Shown here piece by piece: positions 57,335 through 64,000 of a stretch of 64,000 nucleotides of DNA (position 1 is the first letter of the stretch; every line of letters starts with the position of its first letter). The position numbers and the translations under genes were made by a program. Under the pieces are notes generated by a model, which was not told the origin of the DNA, made no database searches, and worked only from the letters and a program-made list of their open reading frames with translations. Source of the DNA: Denitromonas halophila (GTDB lineage: Bacteria; Pseudomonadota; Gammaproteobacteria; Burkholderiales; Rhodocyclaceae); NCBI RefSeq assembly GCF_007625155.1, contig NZ_VMNK01000003.1, positions 496,001-560,000 of the forward strand, in the 5' to 3' direction.

Positions 57335-58054
57335 TCAGTTGAAGTTGGGAAAATCGGCCAAGGCCGTCATGTGGGCTTCGGTCAGCCAGGCCCAGTCACC
57401 GGGTTCGAGTACGGCGGGCAGATCCAATCCGCCGATACGATCACGATGCAGGACCTCAACCCGGTTTCCTGCCGCCGCGACCATGCGTTTGACTTGATGA
57501 TATTTGCCCTGGGTGATGGTCATCCAGATGGTGTGGGTATCAATGGCTTCGACAGAAACGGCGGCGACCAGCTCACCGGGTTCATCGACCAGTTCCACCC
57601 CATCGCGCAGCGCGGTCAGCAGTTCCGGCGTGTGACCATGCTTCAGCGTGACGCGGTAGCGCTTTGGCGTCTGCTTTTTGCCCGAGCTCCACACATGGAT
57701 GAACTGTCCGTCGTCCGAGAGCAGGATCAGGCCGGTGGTGTCCTGATCGAGCCGGCCGATGGTCTGCACACCGCGTTCGCCCAATTGCGGCGGCAGCAGA
57801 TTGAACACCGAGGGGTGGTGTTTGGGCACCCGGCTGCACTCGAAGCCTTCGGGCTTGTAGAGCATCAGGTAGGCTTTTTCGTGGTAGGCCCATTCTTCGC
57901 CCTCCACGGTAAAGACCAGCCCGGCCGGATCGACCTCGGCGGTGGGATTATCGATGACTACACCGTTGGCGGTGACCAGGCCGGCACTGACCAGCAGTCG
58001 GCAGTCCTTGCGGCTGCCGAAACCCTGGGTTTGAAGAAGGCGAGCGATTTGCAT
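57335..58054 (-). CDS. rsuA: RsuA-family 16S rRNA pseudouridine synthase
   Basis: A 239-residue enzyme with an N-terminal S4 RNA-binding domain (RLLQTQGFGSRKDCRLLVSAGLVTANG) and the RsuA/RluB/E/F catalytic motif GRLDQDTTGLILLSDDG with its catalytic Asp. In E. coli RsuA makes pseudouridine 516. Assignment as RsuA and not RluE/F rests on the KYHQVKRMVAAAGNRVEVLHR segment and length. The ATG at 58054 is the start, and a GTG two codons upstream is possible. Divergent from the SRPBCC gene. Confidence 0.85.
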   Translation of the reverse strand: MQIARLLQTQGFGSRKDCRLLVSAGLVTANGVVIDNPTAEVDPAGLVFTVEGEEWAYHEKAYLMLYKPEGFECSRVPKHHPSVFNLLPPQLGERGVQTIGRLDQDTTGLILLSDDGQFIHVWSSGKKQTPKRYRVTLKHGHTPELLTALRDGVELVDEPGELVAAVSVEAIDTHTIWMTITQGKYHQVKRMVAAAGNRVEVLHRDRIGGLDLPAVLEPGDWAWLTEAHMTALADFPNFN

Positions 58055-58123
58055 GGCCACAGTTTACCGAAAGGCCCGGCGCTTTACGCTACACTCCCGC
58101 CTCAACCGATTGGAGCTGGTGTT

Positions 58124-58597
58124 TTGGAGTTCGAACATCTGGTCGAGGTCAATCTCCTCGACGACCCTGCTGTTCCGGATCTGACCCGCGAAGAAGTGTG
58201 GTTTGGCCTGTTGTGCCGGGCCGAGGATCCACGCCCCTTTCTGCCCGGGCTCGAGTCCTGCGAGGTGCTCACACGCAGCGAAACCGCGCTGACGCGTCGT
58301 CTGAATTTCGGCAAGGTGCAGATTTTCGATGCCGTGCGCTGGCAGGCGATGGACTGGATCTGTTTCGAATCGGCCGCGACGGCTGAGCATCCCAGTGGCC
58401 GGCTGACCATCAGCCTTGAACAACCCGAACCGGACAGCGCGGCGCTGTTCTTGCGTTTTGCCTACCGCACTGGCTTGTCGGAGACGGCTGGCGATGACGC
58501 GAAATACGCCGACTATGTGCGCTCTGCCTATCACCAGTCCGATCTGGATACGGTCAAGGTCGTGCGCATGATCGTCGAGTCCACCCGAACCGACTAG
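58124..58597 (+). CDS. SRPBCC / DUF1857-like protein
   Basis: A 157-residue protein starting (TTG at 58124) MEFEHLVEVNLLDDP, with PDLTREEVWFGLLCRAEDPRPFLPGLESCEV and a C-terminal helix ending VKVVRMIVESTR. The pattern of a curved sheet and long C-terminal helix and the sequence of the first 50 residues point to the SRPBCC (AtaL/DUF1857) group, which binds hydrophobic ligands. A TTG start is proposed as no ATG or GTG fits; GGAG lies 9 bases upstream. rdgC follows 22 bp later. Function unknown. Confidence 0.7.
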   Translation: MEFEHLVEVNLLDDPAVPDLTREEVWFGLLCRAEDPRPFLPGLESCEVLTRSETALTRRLNFGKVQIFDAVRWQAMDWICFESAATAEHPSGRLTISLEQPEPDSAALFLRFAYRTGLSETAGDDAKYADYVRSAYHQSDLDTVKVVRMIVESTRTD

Positions 58598-58619
58598 TTT
58601 CTGAAGAGAATCCTGACTC

Positions 58620-59528
58620 ATGTGGTTTCGTAACCTGCAGTTGTATCGTCTGCCGGTGCGCTGGGATATGCGTATCGACCAACTCGAAGATCAGCTTGCC
58701 CGCCGCGCGTTCACGCCCTGCGGTTCGCAAGATCCGGAATCCCGCGGTTGGCTGCCGCCGGTGGCCAATGGTCCGCTGGTGCACGCCGTGGGTGGCCAAT
58801 GGTTGATCGCGCTGGGCATCGAACATCGCCTGCTGCCGTCCTCCGTGGTCAAGCAGGAAGCCGAAGAACGCGCGGCGCGCATCGAGCTGGAGCAAGGTTT
58901 CAAACCCGGTCGCAAGCAGATGAAAGATCTGCGCGACGAGGTGACTCAGGAGTTCATGCCCCGCGCCTTTACCCGTCGCAACAAGGTGTATGCCTGGATC
59001 GACCCGCAGGACGGCTGGCTGGCGGTGGATGTGGCCAGCGTGACCCGCGCCGAGGACATCCTCGAAGCGCTGCGTCAGAGCCTTGAAGCGTTCCCGCTGA
59101 CCCTGGTGCGCACCGAATTGAGTCCGGTGGCTGCCATGAGCGACTGGCTCGCCGGCGGCGATGTGCCGGGCAACTTCACCATTGACATGGACTGCGAACT
59201 CAAGTCGGTGACCGAAGACAAGGCGGCGGTGCGCTATGTGCGTCACAGCCTCGATGGCGACGAGATCAAGACCCACTTGCAGGAAGGCAAGTTGCCGACC
59301 AAGCTGGCATTGACCTGGAATGATCGGGTTTCTTTCCTGCTGACGGAAAAGGGCGAGATCAAGCGCCTGCAGTTTCTCGATGTGGTGCAGGAAGAAGCCA
59401 GCGCTGGCAGCGAAGATGCGGCCGAACTGTTCGATGCGTATTTCGCGCTGATGACCGGCGAGCTGCGCCAGTTGATCCCGGCCGTGATCGGCATTCTCGG
59501 CGGCGAGCTGGCCACACCGGCGGTCTGA
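58620..59528 (+). CDS. rdgC: Recombination-associated protein RdgC
   Basis: A 302-residue DNA-binding ring protein that modulates RecA. It starts MWFRNLQLYRLP, with the family segments ALAFTPCGSQDPESRGWLPP-like (RRAFTPCGSQDPESRGW), KQEAEERAARIE and LRDEVTQEFMPRAF. Length and ends fit RdgC. It is 22 bp after the SRPBCC gene and 7 bp before a VanZ-like gene. Confidence 0.96.
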   Translation: MWFRNLQLYRLPVRWDMRIDQLEDQLARRAFTPCGSQDPESRGWLPPVANGPLVHAVGGQWLIALGIEHRLLPSSVVKQEAEERAARIELEQGFKPGRKQMKDLRDEVTQEFMPRAFTRRNKVYAWIDPQDGWLAVDVASVTRAEDILEALRQSLEAFPLTLVRTELSPVAAMSDWLAGGDVPGNFTIDMDCELKSVTEDKAAVRYVRHSLDGDEIKTHLQEGKLPTKLALTWNDRVSFLLTEKGEIKRLQFLDVVQEEASAGSEDAAELFDAYFALMTGELRQLIPAVIGILGGELATPAV

Positions 59529-59535
59529 TCGCGAC

Positions 59536-59868
59536 ATGACACCGGCCGTCCTGCGTCTGTTCTTCTGGGCGGCGCTGGTCGCCGTGCTGGTATTGTCGTT
59601 GCTGCCGGTGCCGCCTGGACTCATGGTGTTCACCTGGCAGGACAAGCTCGAGCACGCCTTCGCCTTCCTCGCGCTTGGGGTGCTGGGTCACCTGGCATGG
59701 TGCGGCCGTTTATGGGCCGTCTCTGCCGGTCTGCTGGCCTATGGCGCGCTGATCGAGATCGCGCAGTCGATGACGACGCACCGCATGGGCGATGGCTGGG
59801 ACTGGCTGGCCGATGCGCTGGGCATCGGCCTGGCAAGCCTGGTGTGTCGCTGGCGCCGGCCCGTCTGA
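59536..59868 (+). CDS. VanZ-like membrane protein
   Basis: A 110-residue protein with four hydrophobic helices. The VanZ-like motif is clear: LSLLPVPPGLMVFTWQDKLEHAFAFLALGVLG, with the conserved DK-EH pair, and LIEIAQSMTTHRMGDGWDWLADALGIGLA. Members confer low-level teicoplanin resistance in Gram-positives; in proteobacteria the role is unknown. Confidence 0.85.
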   Translation: MTPAVLRLFFWAALVAVLVLSLLPVPPGLMVFTWQDKLEHAFAFLALGVLGHLAWCGRLWAVSAGLLAYGALIEIAQSMTTHRMGDGWDWLADALGIGLASLVCRWRRPV

Positions 59869-59896
59869 CGAATTGTTCCGGCGCGAGTCGGGGGTT

Positions 59897-61021
59897 ATGC
59901 TGTGGTGCTTGTCTGGACTTGTCGAGGCGCCGCTCCGCGTGTATCTGACCCGCTTCTTCCAGCGTCTGTGGCGTGCCGCGCCGCGCACGCTGCCCATCCA
60001 TGCCCATCGCAGCCGTCAGCTCGATCGCATCCGCCGCCGTATCGTGGTGGCCGGCATCGTGCTGTTGGGCATGGTAGCGATCGGCACGATCGGTTTTCTG
60101 GTGATCGGCGGCGCTACGACGAGCTGGTCGGACGCGCTCTACATGACGCTGATCACCTTATCGACAGTCGGTTATGACGAGGTGGTGCCCATTGTCGGCG
60201 TCTGGCCGCGGCTCTTTACCGGGGTGATCTCGCTGGTTGGCTTCGGCGTGGTGACCTTCACGTTCACTACCTTGTCGGTATTCTTTCTGGAAGGCGACCT
60301 GGACGACACCTTGCGGAGACGACGCATGGAAAAGCAGATTGGCAAACTCAAGAACCATTATCTGATCTGCGGTTTCGGGCGCGTTGGCCGCAATATCGCC
60401 GAAGAACTCGACGCCACCCGCCGGCACTACGTGGCGATCGATATCGACACCGATTGCCTTGTCACGGCACGCGAGCGACAGCCCGATCTGCTCTATCTGG
60501 ATGGCGATGGCAGCGATGATGACATCCTGCTCGCTGGTGACATCGGCAACGCGGCCGGTGTGTTTGCGGTGACCGATGATGATGGCCGCAACATGATGAT
60601 TGCGCTCACCGCCAAGCAACTCAATCCAAACGTGCGGGTGGTCGCGCGCTGCATGGAGGTGCGCAACAGCCCAAAACTGCGCAAGGCCGGTGCGGATGTG
60701 GTGATCTCGCCGGACTTCACCGGCGGCTTGCGGATCGCCTCGGCCATGTTGCGTCCGGGCGTGCTCAGCTTCATGGATGACATGGCGCGATCCGAAACAG
60801 CGCACCGACTGGAGGACATTCCCCTGCCGGCCGGATTTGCGTCAGCCACGGTCGGATCGTTGGATCTGGCCGGTTTCGACGTGGTGTTGCTGGGCGTGCG
60901 CGAGCACGGCCGGTTTCACTTCAATCCAAGCCTGGATTTTGCCTTGGAGCCGGGGCAGGTTCTGGTGGTGATGTGCGCCCCGGAAGCGCGCAAGGCGCTG
61001 GAGCGGGCGATCTCTCGTTAG
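59897..61021 (+). CDS. Potassium channel with RCK (TrkA-N) domain
   Basis: A two-helix ion channel of 374 residues. TM1 (about 46-70) and TM2 (about 105-130) enclose the pore loop with the K+ selectivity sequence TLSTVGYDE near 88-95. A cytoplasmic RCK Rossmann domain follows (HYLICGFGRVGRNIAEEL), then a second RCK_C part (FDVVLLGVREHGRFHFNPS). This is the Kch/MthK-like type, probably gated by a nucleotide or ion. The ATG at 59897 is preceded by a G-rich ribosome site; the open frame upstream is a shadow of the VanZ gene. Confidence 0.92.
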   Translation: MLWCLSGLVEAPLRVYLTRFFQRLWRAAPRTLPIHAHRSRQLDRIRRRIVVAGIVLLGMVAIGTIGFLVIGGATTSWSDALYMTLITLSTVGYDEVVPIVGVWPRLFTGVISLVGFGVVTFTFTTLSVFFLEGDLDDTLRRRRMEKQIGKLKNHYLICGFGRVGRNIAEELDATRRHYVAIDIDTDCLVTARERQPDLLYLDGDGSDDDILLAGDIGNAAGVFAVTDDDGRNMMIALTAKQLNPNVRVVARCMEVRNSPKLRKAGADVVISPDFTGGLRIASAMLRPGVLSFMDDMARSETAHRLEDIPLPAGFASATVGSLDLAGFDVVLLGVREHGRFHFNPSLDFALEPGQVLVVMCAPEARKALERAISR

Positions 61022-61059
61022 GTCTGTCAGCGGTCAATCAGGACGGGCCGATGCCGGCC

Positions 61060-61986
61060 TTACTGCGTATCGAGGCCGCTCAGCAAGGTGTCGGCGTTAT
61101 GGCGCATCATACCCAGATAGGTACTGGCCGGGCCGCCGCTGGCCAGTGCGTCGGCATATAGCGTGCCGCCACGGCGGGCACCGGTCGCTGCGCGGATGCG
61201 CTCGATCAGACGCTCATCGGCAAATGACTCCAGAAACACCACCGGCACCTTCAGCTCACGCAACTGCTCGATCAGTGTGGCCAGACTGGCCGCCGAGGGC
61301 GACGCTTCGTTGGAGAGCCCCGCCGGGGCGACAAAGTGCAGACCGTAGGCGTGGGCAAAATAGCCGAAGGCATCATGCGGCGTCACCACCGTGCGGCGGT
61401 GATCGGGTAGCGCCGAAAAGCGATTGCGCAGTTCGACATCAAGGGCATCGAGTTGTGCGATGTAGGTGCTTGCCCGATCAGTGTACAGCGCGGCGCCCGC
61501 CGGATCGATTGTCCCGAGTGTGGCGGCGATCGCCCGAACATAGTGTCTGGCATGATCGATATCGAGCCAGGCATGCGGGTCGGCCGCGCCATGGTCGCCA
61601 TGGGCATGCGATGCCGATTTTTCGTCCTCATGATCCTCATGCGCATCGGCCATCAGCGGCGTGATGCCGTCCGATACCGTCAGTACCCGCCCCTTGTAAC
61701 GGGCAGCCGCAACCATACGGGCAATCCACGGATCAAAGCCGAGACCATTGGCAATCACCAGATCAGTCTGGCTCATCCGGCGGATATCCGACGCCCGCGG
61801 GTCGAAGCCGTGGGCATCTTGGTCAGGGCCGACCAGACTGGTTACCACCACCCGCTCGCCACCGACCTGATGCGCCAGATCCGCCAGAATGCTGAAGGTG
61901 GTGAGCACACGAATCGGGGCTTTTTCGGCCAGCGTGCTGGCAGACACCAAACACAGCAGACTCATCAAAACAAGGCGATGCATCAT
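61060..61986 (-). CDS. znuA: Zinc ABC transporter periplasmic binding protein
   Basis: The periplasmic solute-binding component, 308 residues, cluster A-I. A signal peptide (residues 1-20, HRLVLMSLLCLVSASTLAE) is followed by metal ligands His59 (DAHGFDP) and His138 (DPHAWLD), with a third His near HDAFGYFAHAYG. Between them, at 115-138, lies a His/Asp-rich loop (DAHEDHEDEKSASHAHGDH), a zinc hallmark of ZnuA. The start ATG overlaps the znuB stop. It is the last gene of the operon. Manganese binding is less likely given Zur and the His-rich loop. Confidence 0.92.
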   Translation of the reverse strand: MMHRLVLMSLLCLVSASTLAEKAPIRVLTTFSILADLAHQVGGERVVVTSLVGPDQDAHGFDPRASDIRRMSQTDLVIANGLGFDPWIARMVAAARYKGRVLTVSDGITPLMADAHEDHEDEKSASHAHGDHGAADPHAWLDIDHARHYVRAIAATLGTIDPAGAALYTDRASTYIAQLDALDVELRNRFSALPDHRRTVVTPHDAFGYFAHAYGLHFVAPAGLSNEASPSAASLATLIEQLRELKVPVVFLESFADERLIERIRAATGARRGGTLYADALASGGPASTYLGMMRHNADTLLSGLDTQ

Positions 61987-62837
61987 CCGGTGGCTTCTCC
62001 CGTGTGCCAGTGGCGGCGTGGCCGCAGCGCGCTGGTCATCAACACCAGCAGATAAATGAGGCCCAGCGACATGACCACCGAGGGGCCGGCGGGCACATCC
62101 ATGTGATAACTCAAGAGCAGGCCGCCCAGACTGCCGGCCAGCGCAAAGACAACGGCCAGCGCGAGCATGGCGTCGAGCCGGTCGGAAATCAGGCGGGCGG
62201 TGGCAGCGGGCAAGACCATGATGCCGACCGCCATCAAGGTGCCAAGTGCGTGAAAGCCCGCGACAAGGTTCAGCACCGCCAGCAGCAGGAAGCCCATGTG
62301 CGCGATCGCACCCGGGCCGCCCGCCTGCCGCAGGAAGGCCGGATCGGCACATTCAATGACCAGCGGTCGGTACAGCAGCGCCAGACCGAAGAGCGATACG
62401 GTCGCAATGCCGGCGATCAGCATCAACGTGTCTGCGTCAAGCGAGAGTACCGAGCCAAAGAGCACATGCAGCAAGTCGACGTTGCGGCTGCGCAGCGATA
62501 CCAGCAACACACCGATGGCCAAGGAAATCAGGTAGAACGCCGCCAGACTGGCGTCCTCGCGCAATGCCGAACGCCGCGCCACCGCACCCGCGGCCAGCGC
62601 CACCGCGACGCCGGCCATGATGCCGCCCAGCGTCATGGCGCCCAGGGACATGCCGGCCACCAGATAGCCGATTGCCGCACCGGGCAAAATCGCGTGCGAG
62701 ATCGCGTCGCCCATCAGGCTCATCCGGCGCAGCAGCATGAAGACGCCAATCGGCGCCGCGCCCAGCGACAAGGCCACGCAGGCGGCCAGGGCGCCGCGCA
62801 TGAACTCGAATTCAAAGGGTTGGATCAGCCAGTTCAT
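61983..62837 (-). CDS. znuB: Zinc ABC transporter permease
   Basis: An inner-membrane protein of 284 residues with about eight helices. The ABC-3 permease pattern is clear: FMRGALAACVALSLGAAPIGVFMLLRRMSLMGDAISHAILPG, then SLDADTLMLIAG and ALGTLMAVGIMVLPAATARL. It pairs with ZnuC. Its ATG overlaps the znuC stop (ATGA), and its stop overlaps the znuA ATG. Confidence 0.94.
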   Translation of the reverse strand: MNWLIQPFEFEFMRGALAACVALSLGAAPIGVFMLLRRMSLMGDAISHAILPGAAIGYLVAGMSLGAMTLGGIMAGVAVALAAGAVARRSALREDASLAAFYLISLAIGVLLVSLRSRNVDLLHVLFGSVLSLDADTLMLIAGIATVSLFGLALLYRPLVIECADPAFLRQAGGPGAIAHMGFLLLAVLNLVAGFHALGTLMAVGIMVLPAATARLISDRLDAMLALAVVFALAGSLGGLLLSYHMDVPAGPSVVMSLGLIYLLVLMTSALRPRRHWHTGEATG

Positions 62838-63565
62838 GCGCGTAGGGCGTTCCGCAGAAAGTCGTGGCGCGTGCTTTTGCCGTCGGCCGGGGTGGGGCGC
62901 AGGGTCAACAGTTCGACGGTGGGGGTGAGCTGGGCATGACCATCATCGACGGTCAGGCACAGCTCGAAACGCTGGCGCACCAGTTCGACATCGTGCAAAA
63001 CCACCAAGGTCGTGCGGCCTTCGGCATGCCAGCTATCGACCAGGGTCATCAGCGCTTCGCGCGTCGGACGATCGACGCCGGCAAAGGGTTCATCGAGCAG
63101 AAGCATGGCTGCGTCTTGCAGAATCAAACGCGCAAACCGGGCACGTTGTAACTGGCCACCCGAGAGTTCGCTGATCGGGCGTCGCGACAAGGCGCTCAGG
63201 CCGGTGCGTTCGAGTGCATTGGCAATCGATTGGCGCACCGCCGGGCTCATGCGCCGGAACACGCCCATGCGCTGCCAGGCACCCATGGCCACAAATTCAT
63301 ACACGCTGATCGGAAAGCGTCGGTCCACGGTTGCCGCTTGTGGCAGGTAACCCATGCGTGCGCAGGTTTCGCAGCGCCGCATCTGGCCGGCCATCAGCGG
63401 CAATTCACCGGCGATGGTACGCAGCAGGGTCGACTTGCCCGCGCCGTTGGCCCCGATGACGGCCACGCGTGCGCCGGCCGGCACCGCCAGCGACACATCG
63501 GAGACGGTGGTCTGGCCACCATAGCCGGCGCTCACACCGGTAAGCGTCAGGGCCGCCGCGCTCAC
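62834..63565 (-). CDS. znuC: Zinc ABC transporter ATP-binding protein
   Basis: The cytoplasmic ATPase, 243 residues from the GTG at 63565. Walker A is GANGAGKSTLL, the Q-loop is YLPQAATV, the signature is LSGGQLQRARFARL, and Walker B is MLLLDEPFAGVD. The GTG at 63565 overlaps the stop of a preceding 39-codon ORF (GTGA), which fixes the start; the frame stays open to a GTG at 63592. It is the second gene of the leftward operon. Confidence 0.93.
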   Translation of the reverse strand: MSAAALTLTGVSAGYGGQTTVSDVSLAVPAGARVAVIGANGAGKSTLLRTIAGELPLMAGQMRRCETCARMGYLPQAATVDRRFPISVYEFVAMGAWQRMGVFRRMSPAVRQSIANALERTGLSALSRRPISELSGGQLQRARFARLILQDAAMLLLDEPFAGVDRPTREALMTLVDSWHAEGRTTLVVLHDVELVRQRFELCLTVDDGHAQLTPTVELLTLRPTPADGKSTRHDFLRNALRA

Positions 63566-63681
63566 AGCAGCGCCCAGGCCATGGCTGCCCACAGCACGGC
63601 CGCCGCGGCCGCGGCAATGGCGAGCCGAGCGCCGACACCGAGAGTCAGCAAGGAATGAAAGGGGCGGACGTGCAAAGGCAT
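63562..63681 (-). CDS. 39-residue membrane ORF upstream of znuC
   Basis: An ATG at 63681 opens a 39-codon frame ending in TGA at 63562-63564, which overlaps the znuC GTG (GTGA). The peptide has a basic, His-containing head (MPLHVRPFHSLLTLGVGARL) and one strongly hydrophobic helix (AIAAAAAVLWAAMAWALL). Such coupling argues that it is translated. The ribosome site is weak. It may be a small zinc-uptake partner protein or just a leader that couples translation. Not previously named, as far as I know. Confidence 0.5.
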   Translation of the reverse strand: MPLHVRPFHSLLTLGVGARLAIAAAAAAVLWAAMAWALL

Positions 63682-63717
63682 GAATGCAACCAGTTCGACA
63701 AAATCAGGGTTTATACT

Positions 63718-63730
63718 GCAACAATGTTGC
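63718..63730. promoter_or_regulatory. Candidate Zur operator
   Basis: The palindrome GCAACA-A-TGTTGC (63718-63730) lies 37 bp upstream of the 39-residue ORF and 28 bp downstream of zur. It extends loosely as TTTA...TAAA outward. Fur-family regulators of the Zur type bind AT-rich dyads of 20-23 bp. The placement before znuCBA and the zur gene next door support it. Confidence 0.6.
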
Positions 63731-63757
63731 GTTTAAATCAAGGCGTCAACGAGGCGC

Positions 63758-64000
63758 TCAGGCGCCCTTGCCACAGGTCGGGCAGGCGCCATGCAGCACC
63801 AGTTCGGCCCGATCCAGTTGGTAACCACCGGGCAGATTCACCGCCACCGCCGGCTGCAGCCCTTCCAGGCACACCACCTTGCCGCAGCGGTCGCAATGAA
63901 AGTGCGCATGCTCATGCGGGCCGGAGGCGGCCACGCCAAAGCGCCGCGCGCGGTCATCACCGGCCATCTTGTGCGCCACACCCGATTCCACCAGCCAGTC
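63758..64000 (-). CDS. zur: Fur-family zinc uptake regulator (5' end cut by window edge)
   Basis: The minus frame reads from the right edge to a TGA at 63758; only about 80 C-terminal residues are in view. It has the Fur-family dimerisation/metal domain: PHEHAHFHCDRCGKVVCLEG and HGACPTCGKGA, with the two CxxC pairs that bind structural zinc. The position next to znuCBA points to Zur and not Fur. Confidence 0.85.
   Translation of the reverse strand, partial: DWLVESGVAHKMAGDDRARRFGVAASGPHEHAHFHCDRCGKVVCLEGLQPAVAVNLPGGYQLDRAELVLHGACPTCGKGA

Overview
The window reads as chromosomal DNA of a GC-rich betaproteobacterium, most likely a Rhodocyclales/Zoogloeaceae member of the Azoarcus-Thauera-Aromatoleum type. 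This is inferred from the acetone carboxylase operon, the EF-P/EarP pair, the rsmB-DUF4390-ntrY-ntrX-trkA order, and the rpmH-rnpA-yidD-yidC-mnmE block opposite dnaA-dnaN-gyrB. No rRNA, tRNA, CRISPR array, insertion sequence or prophage is visible. Most of the window is core, vertically inherited sequence.

Layout. 1-14.3 kb is a housekeeping and accessory mix. It holds a six-PAS sensor kinase running off the left edge, threonine ammonia-lyase, a thioesterase, a PACE efflux protein, MurB, a pirin, a class-V aminotransferase, an exported DUF2145 pair, HPPD and a DM13 protein. Two palindromic repeats here begin inside the stop codon of the upstream gene. 14.3-25.3 kb is an acetone/isopropanol module: acxA-acxB-acxC, a secondary-type zinc alcohol dehydrogenase, an acyl-CoA synthetase that probably activates acetoacetate, and the sigma-54 activator AcxR. 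Two good -24/-12 promoters and three copies of a 20-bp motif in front of acxA and acxR suggest a self-amplifying regulatory loop.

25.6-38.4 kb is the dnaA neighbourhood. gyrB, dnaN and dnaA run leftward. rpmH, rnpA, yidD, yidC and mnmE run rightward, followed by a TSUP permease flanked by two parS-like sites, then speD, speE and rsmB. 38.4-46.8 kb holds DUF4390, an NtrY-like kinase, an NtrX-like regulator whose AAA+ module has lost its ATPase motifs, trkA and two tandem trkH genes. 46.9-58 kb carries hemE, priA, a leftward cluster (PGDYG-like, MOSC, ROK kinase, SMUG-type glycosylase, AmpG-like permease), a lipoprotein, efp, earP and an RsuA-type pseudouridine synthase. DnaA boxes occur in two AT-rich gaps (about 48.05-48.25 kb and 55.9-57.1 kb) as well as next to dnaA, so the origin cannot be fixed by eye.

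58-64 kb holds a SRPBCC protein, rdgC, a VanZ-like protein, a potassium channel with an RCK domain, and a leftward zinc-uptake operon. That operon reads zur (cut by the right edge), a candidate Zur operator, an unannotated 39-codon membrane ORF, then znuC, znuB and znuA joined by 4-nt overlaps.
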